This document shows, one piece after another, positions 17,230-25,450 of a DNA stretch of 42,332 bases. The DNA comes from Fibrella aquatilis (GTDB lineage: Bacteria > Bacteroidota > Bacteroidia > Cytophagales > Spirosomataceae). The notes below the pieces were generated by a model. It was not told the origin of the DNA. It made no database searches and was given only the letters and a program-made list of their open reading frames with translations. The translations under genes and the position numbers were made by a program. The DNA lies in contig NZ_JAFMYU010000039.1 of the NCBI RefSeq assembly GCF_017353255.1, positions 1-42,332 of the forward strand. The letters are read 5' to 3'. Numbering within the stretch: position 1 is the first letter of the stretch; each line of letters opens with the position of its first letter.

Positions 17230-17838
17230 ATGAAAACGATTCGAATTACCATTGCCCTGCTCGCTACAGCATGGCTCCTGACCACCGCCGAAGCGGCCGT
17301 GGCACAACACCAAAATCTAGAGTCGCCGGTTACGGTAGCAGCCTTTAAATCGGGCGGTAAGCGCATTCGCCTCGCCACCCCCATCAATAGCGCTGTAGAC
17401 GTAGCCATTATGGACGAGCAAGGTACACTTTTACACCAAAGTACCATTCGTGCCACCGATAAACGCGGTATTTTGTTGAATCTGAAGAACCTGCCCAACG
17501 GCCGGTACTTCGTTACAGCCACCAACAACGACTTTTGGGTGTCGCAAGGCGTCACAGTCAATAACGAGCAGGTGCTGGTCAACACGCGCAACGTAACCGA
17601 ACTGATCCGCCCGGTGGTGACGGCCTATGCCAAGAATAAGTTTGAAGTGGCCATGCCCGGCGTGGAAAAAATGACCATTTCGATCTATAACCCCACCAAC
17701 GATCTGGTATATACGCAGTCGTTTGGCGCGGGCAATCGCCACCGCTTCGATCTGTCGAGCCTGCCCGGTGGTCAGTATACGTTCGTATATGGCCCTGAGC
17801 AAAAGCAATTTATCGAACGAATCGCCATCAATCAGTAG
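17230..17838 (+). CDS. Small secreted protein made of two sorting-domain-like beta modules
   Basis: Protein of 202 aa with a clear signal peptide (MKTIRITIALLATAWLL...AVAQ). The mature part has two similar modules, about residues 35-120 and 125-200. Each has the pattern of T9SS C-terminal/DUF3244-like folds: VAIMDEQGTLLHQS then LPNGRYFV, and ISIYNPTNDLVYTQS then LPGGQYTFVY. There is no separate passenger domain. ATG at 17230 is chosen for the signal peptide; an earlier GTG would add 26 non-signal residues. Its stop overlaps the stop of the decayed uvsE remnant on the other strand, so the two genes once converged here. Confidence 0.7.
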   Translation: MKTIRITIALLATAWLLTTAEAAVAQHQNLESPVTVAAFKSGGKRIRLATPINSAVDVAIMDEQGTLLHQSTIRATDKRGILLNLKNLPNGRYFVTATNNDFWVSQGVTVNNEQVLVNTRNVTELIRPVVTAYAKNKFEVAMPGVEKMTISIYNPTNDLVYTQSFGAGNRHRFDLSSLPGGQYTFVYGPEQKQFIERIAINQ

Positions 17839-17955
17839 TGCCGGCTACAGCGGCGGCCCCGGCAGCCGCATCAATCAGCTTACGTATTTTGGGGGAGTAG
17901 TCCATTCTTCGCCTACGTCGCGAAGAATGGACTACTCCTTCATTTTGGATTCAAA
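17836..17955 (-). pseudogene. Decayed remnant of a uvsE 3' end
   Basis: Read on the minus strand, this stretch aligns along its whole length with the last ~42 codons of uvsE (19885-20013). It begins FESKMKE, then SILR, GEE, and ends with a K-L-I-containing helix and AGTTD against VGTTD. It carries one in-frame stop (the Leu codon TTA of the intact gene is TAG here) and a one-base deletion after GEE. Many third positions differ, so this is a diverged homologue and not a recent copy. It ends at the stop of the small secreted protein gene and is probably the original 3' end of the resident uvsE. Confidence 0.8.
17894..17938. repeat. Perfect hairpin formed within the uvsE remnant
   Basis: GGAGTAGTCCATTCTTCG (17894-17911) and its exact reverse complement (17921-17938) flank a 9-nt loop. 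In the intact uvsE the corresponding stretch is only a poor palindrome. The changes that perfect it copy sequence between the two sides. Confidence 0.85.
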
Positions 17956-17970
17956 CCTGTGCGCTACCAC

Positions 17971-18735
17971 TTAGGTAGCACATAATTGCAAAGCGAAGCT
18001 GGATTTGTCTAATTCACCTGTGGCTGCTGCTTTCTCCATGATTGGTAAATATTTTTCCTGAAGTTCCAGTGATGCATGTTGGATGACCAACCAAGCAGTT
18101 ATGCTCTGTTTATCGCCGACTAATTTTCTTCCGGGATAGCCATACTTGTTGAATATGTGTTCTATTTTGATGAGATTAATAGAATCCGCCTTGCGCATTT
18201 CAGCATAAATAGGCTGAACGTTTGGTGAATTATAACCGTATTGCTTTGCTAACGTGTCAGCATGTAGACGAGGTTGATTATCTGCATGAAAAATTTGTTC
18301 AAGCTCACGCTCTAAAGTCGGATCAAGACCGACAGCTATTTTTTGTTTGTCTAATTCTTGCTGAAAAAATGCGTACAATGCCCCCACTCGTAATGAATTT
18401 ACTTCTGGATATTCCGTTTTGTTTTTCCATACGTCTTCACTTACCCACCAGTCTAATGCTATTGCTTTCTGTATGAAGTTGTAAGCCTGTTCCGTTTGAC
18501 CGCATTGATACGCACAAACCGCAGCCCTTAATGTGCTGAGCGCGCTTTTTTGTGATAAATCGAAGGCACGTTTGTATTGGTTAAGGCATGCCTGATAATC
18601 ACTTTTTTTAAGAGAAAGTAGCGCATCTTCTACAGCTTGTTTGTAAGCAGTGTCCTTAATAGCATAAGTCTGTTGAGCGCACGTATATAGAGAACTTAAC
18701 AAACAGATTAATGAAATTAATAATAGCCTTTTCAT
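17971..18735 (-). CDS. Exported DUF6624-like protein with N-terminal TPR region, C-terminally truncated
   Basis: Protein of 254 aa with a signal peptide (MKRLLLISLICLLSSLYTCAQ). TPR-like helices (KKSDYQACLNQYKRAFDL, AYQCGQTEQAYNFIQKAIAL) cover about residues 30-105. A domain then matches my recollection of DUF6624: LEQIFHADNQPR, KIEHIFNKYGYPGRKLVGD, AWLVIQHA, QEKYLPIMEKAAATGEL. Relatives normally continue for a few dozen residues after this point; here the frame ends in SSFALQLCAT at the islet boundary next to the uvsE remnant, so the C-terminus looks cut off. Visibly AT-richer than the genes around it. Cotranscribed with the hydrolase 15 nt upstream. Function unknown. Confidence 0.65.
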   Translation of the reverse strand: MKRLLLISLICLLSSLYTCAQQTYAIKDTAYKQAVEDALLSLKKSDYQACLNQYKRAFDLSQKSALSTLRAAVCAYQCGQTEQAYNFIQKAIALDWWVSEDVWKNKTEYPEVNSLRVGALYAFFQQELDKQKIAVGLDPTLERELEQIFHADNQPRLHADTLAKQYGYNSPNVQPIYAEMRKADSINLIKIEHIFNKYGYPGRKLVGDKQSITAWLVIQHASLELQEKYLPIMEKAAATGELDKSSFALQLCAT

Positions 18736-18750
18736 AAACTGTGCAATAAT

Positions 18751-19785
18751 TTAGTGTGTTTTGAGCCACTCCATCCAATCTTTGGCAACAGCGTCACCAT
18801 TATACCCTTTATCAATCGTCTTACCTGTGCTGTCACGCTTCAATTGGTAAAACATATGGTCGTGGTCGAAATAAGGTTTTAGCGTTAAATTTGTCTTACC
18901 CAGCGCGATAAAGTCAAGTGGTAGTTTGTCTAAACCCGGTGCCATTTCTTTATCAGCCGTTCCATAGGCAATATATAACGGTGTGTTAATTTTTAATAGA
19001 TTCGAAAGCATCGGTTTCGAGAATGAATACCAGGCCCGGTACGTGTCGCCAAATGATTTATCAGTAGCCAACGGATGCTTACAAATATCGGCCCAAACAC
19101 CATACATCATCTCTATTTGTGGTTGACCAACCGCAAATGTTTTCTCGCCAGATTCGATTTGATCCCGAATATTCTGAATAATGATGTTAAACCTACGTCC
19201 CGTATTACCAGAAAAGAGTATGGTGTGCGTGATAAACTTATTATGGTTTGCTGATAGCTCGGCACCGATAGTAAAACCTTCAGAACCACCACAATACACT
19301 ACTTTCTTTTTATCAATCCAAGGTTTCTTTACGAGGTAATTGATCACGTCGTTGCACTGCTCTACGTAGCGCTCCAGGTAATTGTTGGCCAGGTATTTTT
19401 TACTGACAAACTTTTCGGGCGGATTTTCCTGACTGATCGCTTTCACGTATTCGTTGTAAAACGTCGTATCAACCACTAACCGAACACCTGGTTTTTGAAT
19501 CATGACAAAGTGGTATTCATTTTTATACTCGCGGAAATGAAACGGGGCTGCTATATAGTACTTGTCACCTACGAGGTGAATAAATGGCGCTGGTTGTGAG
19601 CCTTGTCTAAAGAGAAATAATGGTTTCTTGACTTTCAGGTCATTTTTGTTACCAAAAATGATAAACGTAGTAGTGTCTTTTCCGTCTGGAAGATGGAAAA
19701 CTTGACATAGTTCGTCGAGCCGTGTAGTCTGGCCAATGGCACCATAACTCAACCAGAAAAATAATATAAACAAGTCGTATCTCAT
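18751..19785 (-). CDS. Exported alpha/beta hydrolase (prolyl-oligopeptidase-like)
   Basis: Protein of 344 aa starting with a signal peptide (MRYDLFILFFWLSYGAIGQ). The nucleophile elbow is CGGSEG (Ser168); an Asp in AYGTADKEM and a His in FDHDHMF complete a plausible triad in the usual order. It resembles the S9-type dienelactone hydrolase/acyl-peptidase group, but the substrate is unknown. ATG at 19785 begins the signal peptide directly; the TTG 24 nt upstream is less likely. It belongs to the AT-rich islet downstream of uvsE and is probably cotranscribed with the DUF6624-like gene. Confidence 0.75.
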   Translation of the reverse strand: MRYDLFILFFWLSYGAIGQTTRLDELCQVFHLPDGKDTTTFIIFGNKNDLKVKKPLFLFRQGSQPAPFIHLVGDKYYIAAPFHFREYKNEYHFVMIQKPGVRLVVDTTFYNEYVKAISQENPPEKFVSKKYLANNYLERYVEQCNDVINYLVKKPWIDKKKVVYCGGSEGFTIGAELSANHNKFITHTILFSGNTGRRFNIIIQNIRDQIESGEKTFAVGQPQIEMMYGVWADICKHPLATDKSFGDTYRAWYSFSKPMLSNLLKINTPLYIAYGTADKEMAPGLDKLPLDFIALGKTNLTLKPYFDHDHMFYQLKRDSTGKTIDKGYNGDAVAKDWMEWLKTH

Positions 19786-19884
19786 TTGCGCTGCCTTTTT
19801 GTTTGGCAAAGCAGCACTTTTTTAAAGCAACCAAATAGGTTTTTAACAGTTGTTGAGATTTTTTAACAGACCAGGCGCTGCCCG

Positions 19885-20844
19885 TTAATCAGTAGTGCCC
19901 ACTTTGTCGGCAGCAAGGGCTGCTGTATTTATCAGCTTGAGCATTTTGGGGGAGTAGTCTGGTTCTTCGCCGCGAACGCGGAGGATGGATAACTCCTTCA
20001 TTTTCGATTCAAAGACGATATCGACGTCTTTGCCGTAGGTGTTAGCGGGGGTGTAGAGCCAGTCGGCGTGGGCTTCTTTGCGGGCTTTGGGGTCTTCGTA
20101 GTCCCGCCGCGAATTGGAGAAGTGAAACACAGGCCGCACGTCCCAGGTACCGTAGGCGGTCATGAAGGCTTCTTCTTCGGTCTGTTCGCCGGGGTTGAGC
20201 GAGTGATGAAAATAGTCGAACACGATGGGCGTGCCAATCTGTTCATACAGAAATAGCAGGTCCTGCACGGTATAGAGGTTGGGCCGGTCGTCGTTTTCTA
20301 CGGTGAGGCGGGCGCGGAGATTTTCGGACAGCCGTGCGGTAAAATTATTAGCAAAGCGGGTCAACGTGGCCGTTTTGTCGCCGTAGGTGCCGCCCGCGTG
20401 AATGTTGATTTTGTTCCAGTGCGATGGCACCAACCCCATCAGGTCGAACACCGCCGACTGGTATTCCAGGTCTTTCACGGTATTTTCCAAGGTCTTGCCC
20501 TGCCCGGCTAGATGGTTGAACGGGCCGGGGTGGCAGGTGAGCCGAATGGGCCGCGCGCCAATTTCTTCCAGTACGGCTCTGATCTCGAAGAAATCGGGTA
20601 GTTCGGCCATGCGATACTCCGACGCCCAGGGAAACAGGTCGGACGTGATGCGAAACAGCCGAAAGCCATGCGCCAGGTTCCAGTCTACCACTTTCAGCAG
20701 GTCCTGTACGTTCTGCAACGCCAACTGCGAGGCATACTGCACGCCCTTCTCGGTGAATGTCTTTTTGATCATTCCCCGCGTGGTAATCACATTTTCGTTT
20801 ACCTGTAAAGTCAGGTTAATACAGGCGTACCCGGCGTTGGTCAT
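19885..20844 (-). CDS. uvsE: UV damage endonuclease UvsE/UVDE
   Basis: Repair endonuclease of 319 aa that nicks DNA 5' to UV photoproducts in the alternative excision pathway. Family hallmarks of the TIM-barrel metal site are visible: RITSDLFPWAS, CHPGPFNHL, KINIHAGGTYGDK, LTVENDD, VFDYFHHSLNPG and the late VFHFSNSRRDYEDP. Length fits the family. ATG at 20844 matches the usual start just before the GYACINLTL motif. The last 42 codons (19887-20013) have a decayed homologue at 17836-17955, on the far side of two AT-rich genes, so the present 3' end may be of foreign origin. A hairpin lies directly upstream. Confidence 0.95.
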   Translation of the reverse strand: MTNAGYACINLTLQVNENVITTRGMIKKTFTEKGVQYASQLALQNVQDLLKVVDWNLAHGFRLFRITSDLFPWASEYRMAELPDFFEIRAVLEEIGARPIRLTCHPGPFNHLAGQGKTLENTVKDLEYQSAVFDLMGLVPSHWNKINIHAGGTYGDKTATLTRFANNFTARLSENLRARLTVENDDRPNLYTVQDLLFLYEQIGTPIVFDYFHHSLNPGEQTEEEAFMTAYGTWDVRPVFHFSNSRRDYEDPKARKEAHADWLYTPANTYGKDVDIVFESKMKELSILRVRGEEPDYSPKMLKLINTAALAADKVGTTD

Positions 20845-20856
20845 GGAAACTTGTTT

Positions 20857-20927
20857 AAAGTTTAATGTTCAAGGTTGCTTCGCGTTCGTGAGGGTGGAGC
20901 AACCTTGAACATTAGACCTTAAACTTT
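20857..20927. repeat. Intergenic hairpin with GCTTCGCG apex
   Basis: Fifteen nt at 20864-20878 pair perfectly with 20899-20913. An outer 7-nt pair (20857-20863 with 20921-20927) is separated by a one-sided bulge. The left arm runs straight into the GCTTCGCG apical word. Confidence 0.8.
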
Positions 20928-20934
20928 GAACTGA

Positions 20935-21366
20935 TTATTTGATGCCCACCAATTCAATGTCAAACACTAAGTCCTGCCCGGCGAGGGGGTGGTTGGCGTC
21001 GAGGGTAACGGAGTCATCGCTGAGGGCGCGCACGATTACGGGCACGGGCTGGGGATTGCCATCTTCGTGCATGTTGAGGGTCATGCCCACCTCCAGCGGA
21101 ATTTCATCGGGAATGTCGGCCCGGTCGAGCGTAAAGACCATTTGCTCATTGGCAGGGCCGTAAGCCTGTTCTACCGGAATATGAATCGTTTTGCTGTCGC
21201 CGACTTCCATGCCGGTGATGCCATCGTCGAATCCTTTGATCACCTGGCCACTGCCGAGGGTGAATTCCAAAGGGGTACGGCCCTCCGATGAGTCGAAAAG
21301 CGTACCATCGGTCAGGGTGCCTTTGTAGTGGACCTGTACCGTATCACCCGATTGTGCTTGTGCCAT
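20935..21366 (-). CDS. FKBP-type peptidyl-prolyl isomerase, SlyD-like
   Basis: Cis-trans prolyl isomerase and chaperone of 143 aa. The FKBP core VHYKGTLTDGTLFDSS and EFTLGSGQVIKGFDDGI is followed by an inserted flap domain (about residues 65-125: QAYGPANEQMVFTLDR ... ALSDDSVTLDANHPLAGQ), as in SlyD. No signal peptide, so it is cytoplasmic. The His/Cys-rich metal tail of enterobacterial SlyD is absent. ATG at 21366 (MAQAQSGDTV) is chosen because a good -7 box lies at 21390-21397; in-frame starts further upstream would precede the transcript. Confidence 0.92.
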   Translation of the reverse strand: MAQAQSGDTVQVHYKGTLTDGTLFDSSEGRTPLEFTLGSGQVIKGFDDGITGMEVGDSKTIHIPVEQAYGPANEQMVFTLDRADIPDEIPLEVGMTLNMHEDGNPQPVPVIVRALSDDSVTLDANHPLAGQDLVFDIELVGIK

Positions 21367-21389
21367 GTTCATGCGCATTTTGTGAACCG

Positions 21390-21397
21390 CAAAGGTA
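21390..21397 (-). promoter_or_regulatory. -7 promoter element of the FKBP gene
   Basis: The minus strand reads TACCTTTG, an exact TAnnTTTG match, 24 nt before the chosen ATG. No TTG at the right distance was seen. Confidence 0.45.
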
Positions 21398-21446
21398 CGC
21401 ACCACGCCCCAAAGCTGGGGGTCACAGGCTCGGAATAGGGTTTGGA

Positions 21447-21540
21447 GTTTTCAGTTTAGCGTAGCCCGGACGCGGGACCGCCAGCGGGCACCCTTTAGGG
21501 CGGGGGCGGTCCCGCGTCCGGGCTACGCTAAACTGAAAAC
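21447..21540. repeat. Intergenic hairpin with 36-bp perfect arms
   Basis: 21447-21482 is the exact reverse complement of 21505-21540, with a 22-nt GC-rich loop. A further GGAGTTT/AAACTCC pair lies just outside. No U-tract on either side. It lies between the end of the T9SS protein gene and the start of the FKBP gene. Confidence 0.92.
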
Positions 21541-21552
21541 GCTAAACTCCCT

Positions 21553-23823
21553 TCAACGAATCACCAACAGTGAGCCTTTAAACGTTTGCTGACCAAATAC
21601 CACCGTGTAATAGTAGACTCCGGTGGGTAGGTTGGGGGCGTCCCACCTGAAATCGGGTTTGATTGATTCAAACACTTGTTTTCCCCAGCGGGAATAAATC
21701 TCTACGCGCTCGAATTTCTCGGTGCAGTTGGCCAGTGGCAGGCTGATGACGGAGAAATAATCGTTCTTGCCGTCGCCGTTGGGCGTGATCGTGTTCGGAA
21801 TCCGCACGTCGTTGTAGTTGACAATAGGCGTTTTCAGGTGGATGACTACGCTGGTGGTATCGGTGTTTTTGGGCTGACAACTGCCGTCGGTGTTGGCGAA
21901 ATCGAGGGTGTAATACGCCTCCTGTTTGCCCGCCAGCGTGGCGCAGGTAGCCTGCCATGAAAACGGCGATTGCAGCTCAGGGCGGCCATTTTTGTTGGTC
22001 CACTTCATGCCCGTTTCGGCAAAACTAAAGCCCCGGCCCGCGCCCGTCAGCCGCAGCGAATCGGTCTTGTCGAGGTCGTTGCCAAACACGTCGAACCGGA
22101 CCGTGCCCTTGCTGGTGTCGCTGGGGGTAATGACCAGTTCAATCACCCGCTTCGTCAATGACGTACGGATACTGGGCGGCTGGCTGGGCTGCCCTTTGGC
22201 CACCAGTTTCACGGTGGTCGTGTCGCGCCGTTCGACGTTGCAGCGTTTGTTGATGGCAATAAAATCGACCAGGTATTCCGCCTGCGAGGCCTGCGCACAA
22301 GCCGCTTTCCAGGCAAACGTGCCCTGCGCCACCCCCGTGCCCGACGTCGGCGCGAAACTCATGCCCGCATTAGCCAGCGAAAACCCGCGCCCCACGGCCT
22401 GAATGCTGACGGCCCCGTTTTGAAGATCACGTCCAAACCCATTGAACGTCAACGAACTACCCACCGTGAGGGTGGTCTGCGCACCGGGCAGGTTGGTGGT
22501 GGCGGCGGGCTTCAGGGCCTTGGTGCCCACAATCTGTAGCTGCACGGCCAGGGTGTCGCTCAGGCCCTGCGGACAGCCGTTGTCGGTGGCCCGGAGAAAT
22601 AGCGTAAAGGGCTTGCCGTTGTTGGAAAACGAACAGGCATCAAAGCACACTTTGGCCGTAAGCGTGTCTTTGCCCGTTTTGGAAGTCAGCGTGGTAGGCG
22701 TAATAGTTAGGCCCGCAATAGAGCCGCTGCCGTTAATGACCGAGATGACCTGACCGGCGTTGATGTCGGTAATGAACAGGTTGAGGCAGGTGGCCGTGGT
22801 GTCGGAGAGGGTCAGCACCGAACCCCGCTGGTAGAACGTCTTGGCTCCGTCTACCCGCATCCGCATCACCGGCGGGTCGTTCTTCTGGCAGTCGACCACT
22901 TTTAGCTGGAAATCCCGCCGCACCAGGCCAATAGCCACTCCTTTGCGGTACTCGGTCACCTCCACCGAGAAGACGTACAGCCCTATTTTGTTGGCCGTGA
23001 CGTTCAGAATTCCCGTTCGCGCATCCACGCGCAGGGGCACTAGACCCGGAATCTCGTTGCTTGCCGAATAGCCCGATCCCCAGCTAATGGTGGGGTAGGG
23101 GCCGGGCAAAAACTGCGGATTTTCAAAGGAACTGGCTGGCTTTGCCGGGTTGGGTACGGTACGGTTGCTGTAGCCATTGAGCGGCGTCACCAGCCGATAC
23201 ACCAGGCTGTCGCCGTCGGGGTCGGTGGCGCTGAAATTGAACGAAAACGGCGTGTTCAGGCAGATGTAATCGCCCTTGGCATTGTTGAACACCGGCGACG
23301 AGTTGTAGACCGTCTGACTGCCGTTGGTGATGGCCGGAAATTCGAGATAAAACGCCGAACCAGCCCCGCCAGGGTCGTTTATGTTGCTGATGCTGCTGTT
23401 GCGGCAGCACCGTTCCCAGGAAATGTAGTAACCGCCCGGATCGTTGAACGCCGAGGGGTTCAGCGTCACGTCGAGGCCGTAGCGGATCAGACGGGTGCGC
23501 AGGTCAGGCACCGAGCAGCTGGGCACGCTGTAGCCAATGATTTCTGAGCTGACGCGGGGCAGTTCTACGCCTGACAAAAAGGCACCGTCGCGTTTGCGAA
23601 AAATGCCCAGCACCACCGTCTGGTCGTCGGCACCGGGGTTGCCCAGAATATCGTCGAAATACAGGTTCAGGTTGATGCGGTGGGTGTAGGCCCTGCCTGC
23701 GCCGAGGTATTGCAGTTCTATTTCGCCGCCCACAATGTGGGTGGCGTGGGCAAGGCCCGGCAGCAGGCCAAACAGAGCCAGGATAAAGCAACGGATGAAG
23801 GAATTACGGTATAGTTGAGACAT
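21553..23823 (-). CDS. Secreted surface protein with gliding-motility (type B) T9SS sorting domain
   Basis: Protein of 756 aa with a signal peptide (FILALFGLLPGLAHA) followed directly by THIVGGEIELQYLG, a common start of large Bacteroidota surface proteins. The middle has repeated Ig/cadherin-like modules containing LNTPFSFNFSATDPDGDSLVYR-type motifs and paired Cys residues. The C-terminal ~85 residues are the gliding_CTERM/CHU_C sorting domain (PNTITPNGDGKNDYFSV, then VEIYSRWGKQVFES, then PTGVYYYTV). Such proteins are exported by the type IX system and held at the cell surface; the PorU-like sortase at 3464 belongs to the same pathway. Adhesive or motility role is inferred. Confidence 0.88.
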   Translation of the reverse strand: MSQLYRNSFIRCFILALFGLLPGLAHATHIVGGEIELQYLGAGRAYTHRINLNLYFDDILGNPGADDQTVVLGIFRKRDGAFLSGVELPRVSSEIIGYSVPSCSVPDLRTRLIRYGLDVTLNPSAFNDPGGYYISWERCCRNSSISNINDPGGAGSAFYLEFPAITNGSQTVYNSSPVFNNAKGDYICLNTPFSFNFSATDPDGDSLVYRLVTPLNGYSNRTVPNPAKPASSFENPQFLPGPYPTISWGSGYSASNEIPGLVPLRVDARTGILNVTANKIGLYVFSVEVTEYRKGVAIGLVRRDFQLKVVDCQKNDPPVMRMRVDGAKTFYQRGSVLTLSDTTATCLNLFITDINAGQVISVINGSGSIAGLTITPTTLTSKTGKDTLTAKVCFDACSFSNNGKPFTLFLRATDNGCPQGLSDTLAVQLQIVGTKALKPAATTNLPGAQTTLTVGSSLTFNGFGRDLQNGAVSIQAVGRGFSLANAGMSFAPTSGTGVAQGTFAWKAACAQASQAEYLVDFIAINKRCNVERRDTTTVKLVAKGQPSQPPSIRTSLTKRVIELVITPSDTSKGTVRFDVFGNDLDKTDSLRLTGAGRGFSFAETGMKWTNKNGRPELQSPFSWQATCATLAGKQEAYYTLDFANTDGSCQPKNTDTTSVVIHLKTPIVNYNDVRIPNTITPNGDGKNDYFSVISLPLANCTEKFERVEIYSRWGKQVFESIKPDFRWDAPNLPTGVYYYTVVFGQQTFKGSLLVIR

Positions 23824-23913
23824 ACAATTAAGAGTAGGGTACGGCCCGTCCGAAAACGGATGCTTAATTTAGCAGTTTTTACAGGAAAATGAGTGTAAAG
23901 TCCAAGGTGTAAA

Positions 23914-23986
23914 GTCCAATGTTTTGCTGCAATCTTCTGATAATCAGCAGCGAGCAACTATAGACTTTAGACATTAAACATTGGAC
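23914..23986. repeat. Decayed hairpin between divergent genes
   Basis: GTCCAATGTTT (23914-23924) pairs exactly with 23976-23986. Other parts pair imperfectly (GCTGC...GCAGC). The left flank repeats GTGTAAAGTCCAA twice. It lies between two divergent gene starts, 9 nt from the RlmD-like start. Confidence 0.65.
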
Positions 23987-23995
23987 AGTCTGTTA

Positions 23996-25450
23996 ATGCG
24001 TCGCAACAAAAATAAAGCGCCCGAACTCCTCACGAACATTCGTATCAACGACGTGGCGGCCGAGGGCAAGTGCATTGTTAAAACTCCCGAAGGTGTGATC
24101 TTCGTGGAAGGTCGCCCCGGATACCCCATGCCCGCCGCTGGTGATCTGGTCGATATCAAGATTGTTAACCAGAAAAAGCAGTATCGCGAAGCCACCGTTG
24201 AGCGCATCATCGAGCCGTCGGCAGTGCGGACGGAGCCCTTCTGCGAACACTTCGGTATCTGCGGCGGCTGCAAATGGCAACACATCCAGTACCCCGAACA
24301 ACTGCGGTTTAAATACCAGCAGGTGGTTGACCATCTTACGCGCATTGCCAAGGTTCCGTTGCCGGAAATTGCCCCGATTTTAGCTGCCGAACGTACCCAG
24401 TACTACCGCAATAAACTGGAATTTACCATCGCCGATGGTCGGTGGCTGACCCAGGCCGAAGTGCAGTCGGGTGAGCAGATGGACTGGCGGGCGGTAGGTT
24501 TCCACATACCCGGCCGGTTCGACAAGGTGCTGCCCATCAAACACTGCTACCTCCAGCCCGACCCGTCGAACGACATCCGCCTCGCTGTGGCCGATTATAT
24601 GTTCGCCAACAACCTGTCGGCCTATAACCTGAAGACCCATCAGGGGTACCTCCGCACGCTCATCATCCGCACCGCCGCCAGCACCGGGCAACTGATGGTA
24701 ACGATGCAGGTGGCTCAGGATCATGCCGATACGCTGGCTACGTTGCTGGATCACCTGCGCGAACGGTTTCCCCAGATCACATCGCTCAACTACATCATCA
24801 ACCGGAAGATGAACGACAACTACGGCGATCAGGAAGTAATTAACTACGCCGGAACGCCATATATTGAAGAGACAATGGAGGCTGGAACGCCTGATAATTC
24901 GAAGCTGCTGACGTTCCGTATCAACGCCAAATCGTTCTACCAGACCAACGCGCAGCAGGCGTTCGAACTCTACAAAATTGCCCGCGACATGGCTGGACTG
25001 ACGGGGCAGGAAATCGTCTATGACCTCTACACCGGCACGGGCACCATTGCCCTGTTCGTGGCGCACCAGGCCAAAAAAGTAGTGGGCGTAGAATACGTAG
25101 AAGCCGCCGTGGCCGATGCAGGCGTGAATGCCGAAGTAAACGGCATCAGCAACGCCACCTTCTTTGCGGGCGACATGAAAAATCTGCTCACCGAAGCCTT
25201 TTTTGCCCAGCATGGCGCCCCGGATGTGGTCATCACCGACCCGCCCCGCGCCGGTATGGACGAGGCCGTGGTGCGTCAGTTGCTGCTGGCTGCCCCGCAA
25301 AAAGTCGTCTACGTTAGCTGCAACACCGCCACGCAGGCCCGCGACATCGCCTGGCTCGATGAGAAATATACCGTCGCCGCTGTCCAGCCCGTCGACATGT
25401 TCCCCCACACGCACCATGTGGAAAATGTGGTTCTTTTAACGAAAAAATAG
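23996..25450 (+). CDS. rlmD: 23S rRNA (uracil-C5)-methyltransferase, RlmD/TrmA family
   Basis: SAM-dependent methyltransferase of 484 aa that forms m5U in RNA, most likely 23S rRNA. An N-terminal TRAM-like domain is followed by the iron-sulfur cysteine cluster CEHFGICGGCKWQH (about residues 80-93). The SAM-binding site is YDLYTGTGTIALF, and DPPRAGMD precedes the catalytic Cys in VVYVSCNTATQARD. The C-terminus has the conserved DMFPHTHHVE motif. ATG at 23996 is preferred over the in-frame TTG at 23981, which lies in the hairpin arm. Whether it makes m5U1939 or another position cannot be told from sequence alone. Confidence 0.9.
   Translation: MRRNKNKAPELLTNIRINDVAAEGKCIVKTPEGVIFVEGRPGYPMPAAGDLVDIKIVNQKKQYREATVERIIEPSAVRTEPFCEHFGICGGCKWQHIQYPEQLRFKYQQVVDHLTRIAKVPLPEIAPILAAERTQYYRNKLEFTIADGRWLTQAEVQSGEQMDWRAVGFHIPGRFDKVLPIKHCYLQPDPSNDIRLAVADYMFANNLSAYNLKTHQGYLRTLIIRTAASTGQLMVTMQVAQDHADTLATLLDHLRERFPQITSLNYIINRKMNDNYGDQEVINYAGTPYIEETMEAGTPDNSKLLTFRINAKSFYQTNAQQAFELYKIARDMAGLTGQEIVYDLYTGTGTIALFVAHQAKKVVGVEYVEAAVADAGVNAEVNGISNATFFAGDMKNLLTEAFFAQHGAPDVVITDPPRAGMDEAVVRQLLLAAPQKVVYVSCNTATQARDIAWLDEKYTVAAVQPVDMFPHTHHVENVVLLTKK

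Noticed and set aside
24380-25417. A 345-codon open frame on the minus strand opposite the RlmD-like gene
   Set aside because: It has no recognisable domains, its composition is that of a shadow of GC-rich codons, and the plus-strand gene has all catalytic motifs.
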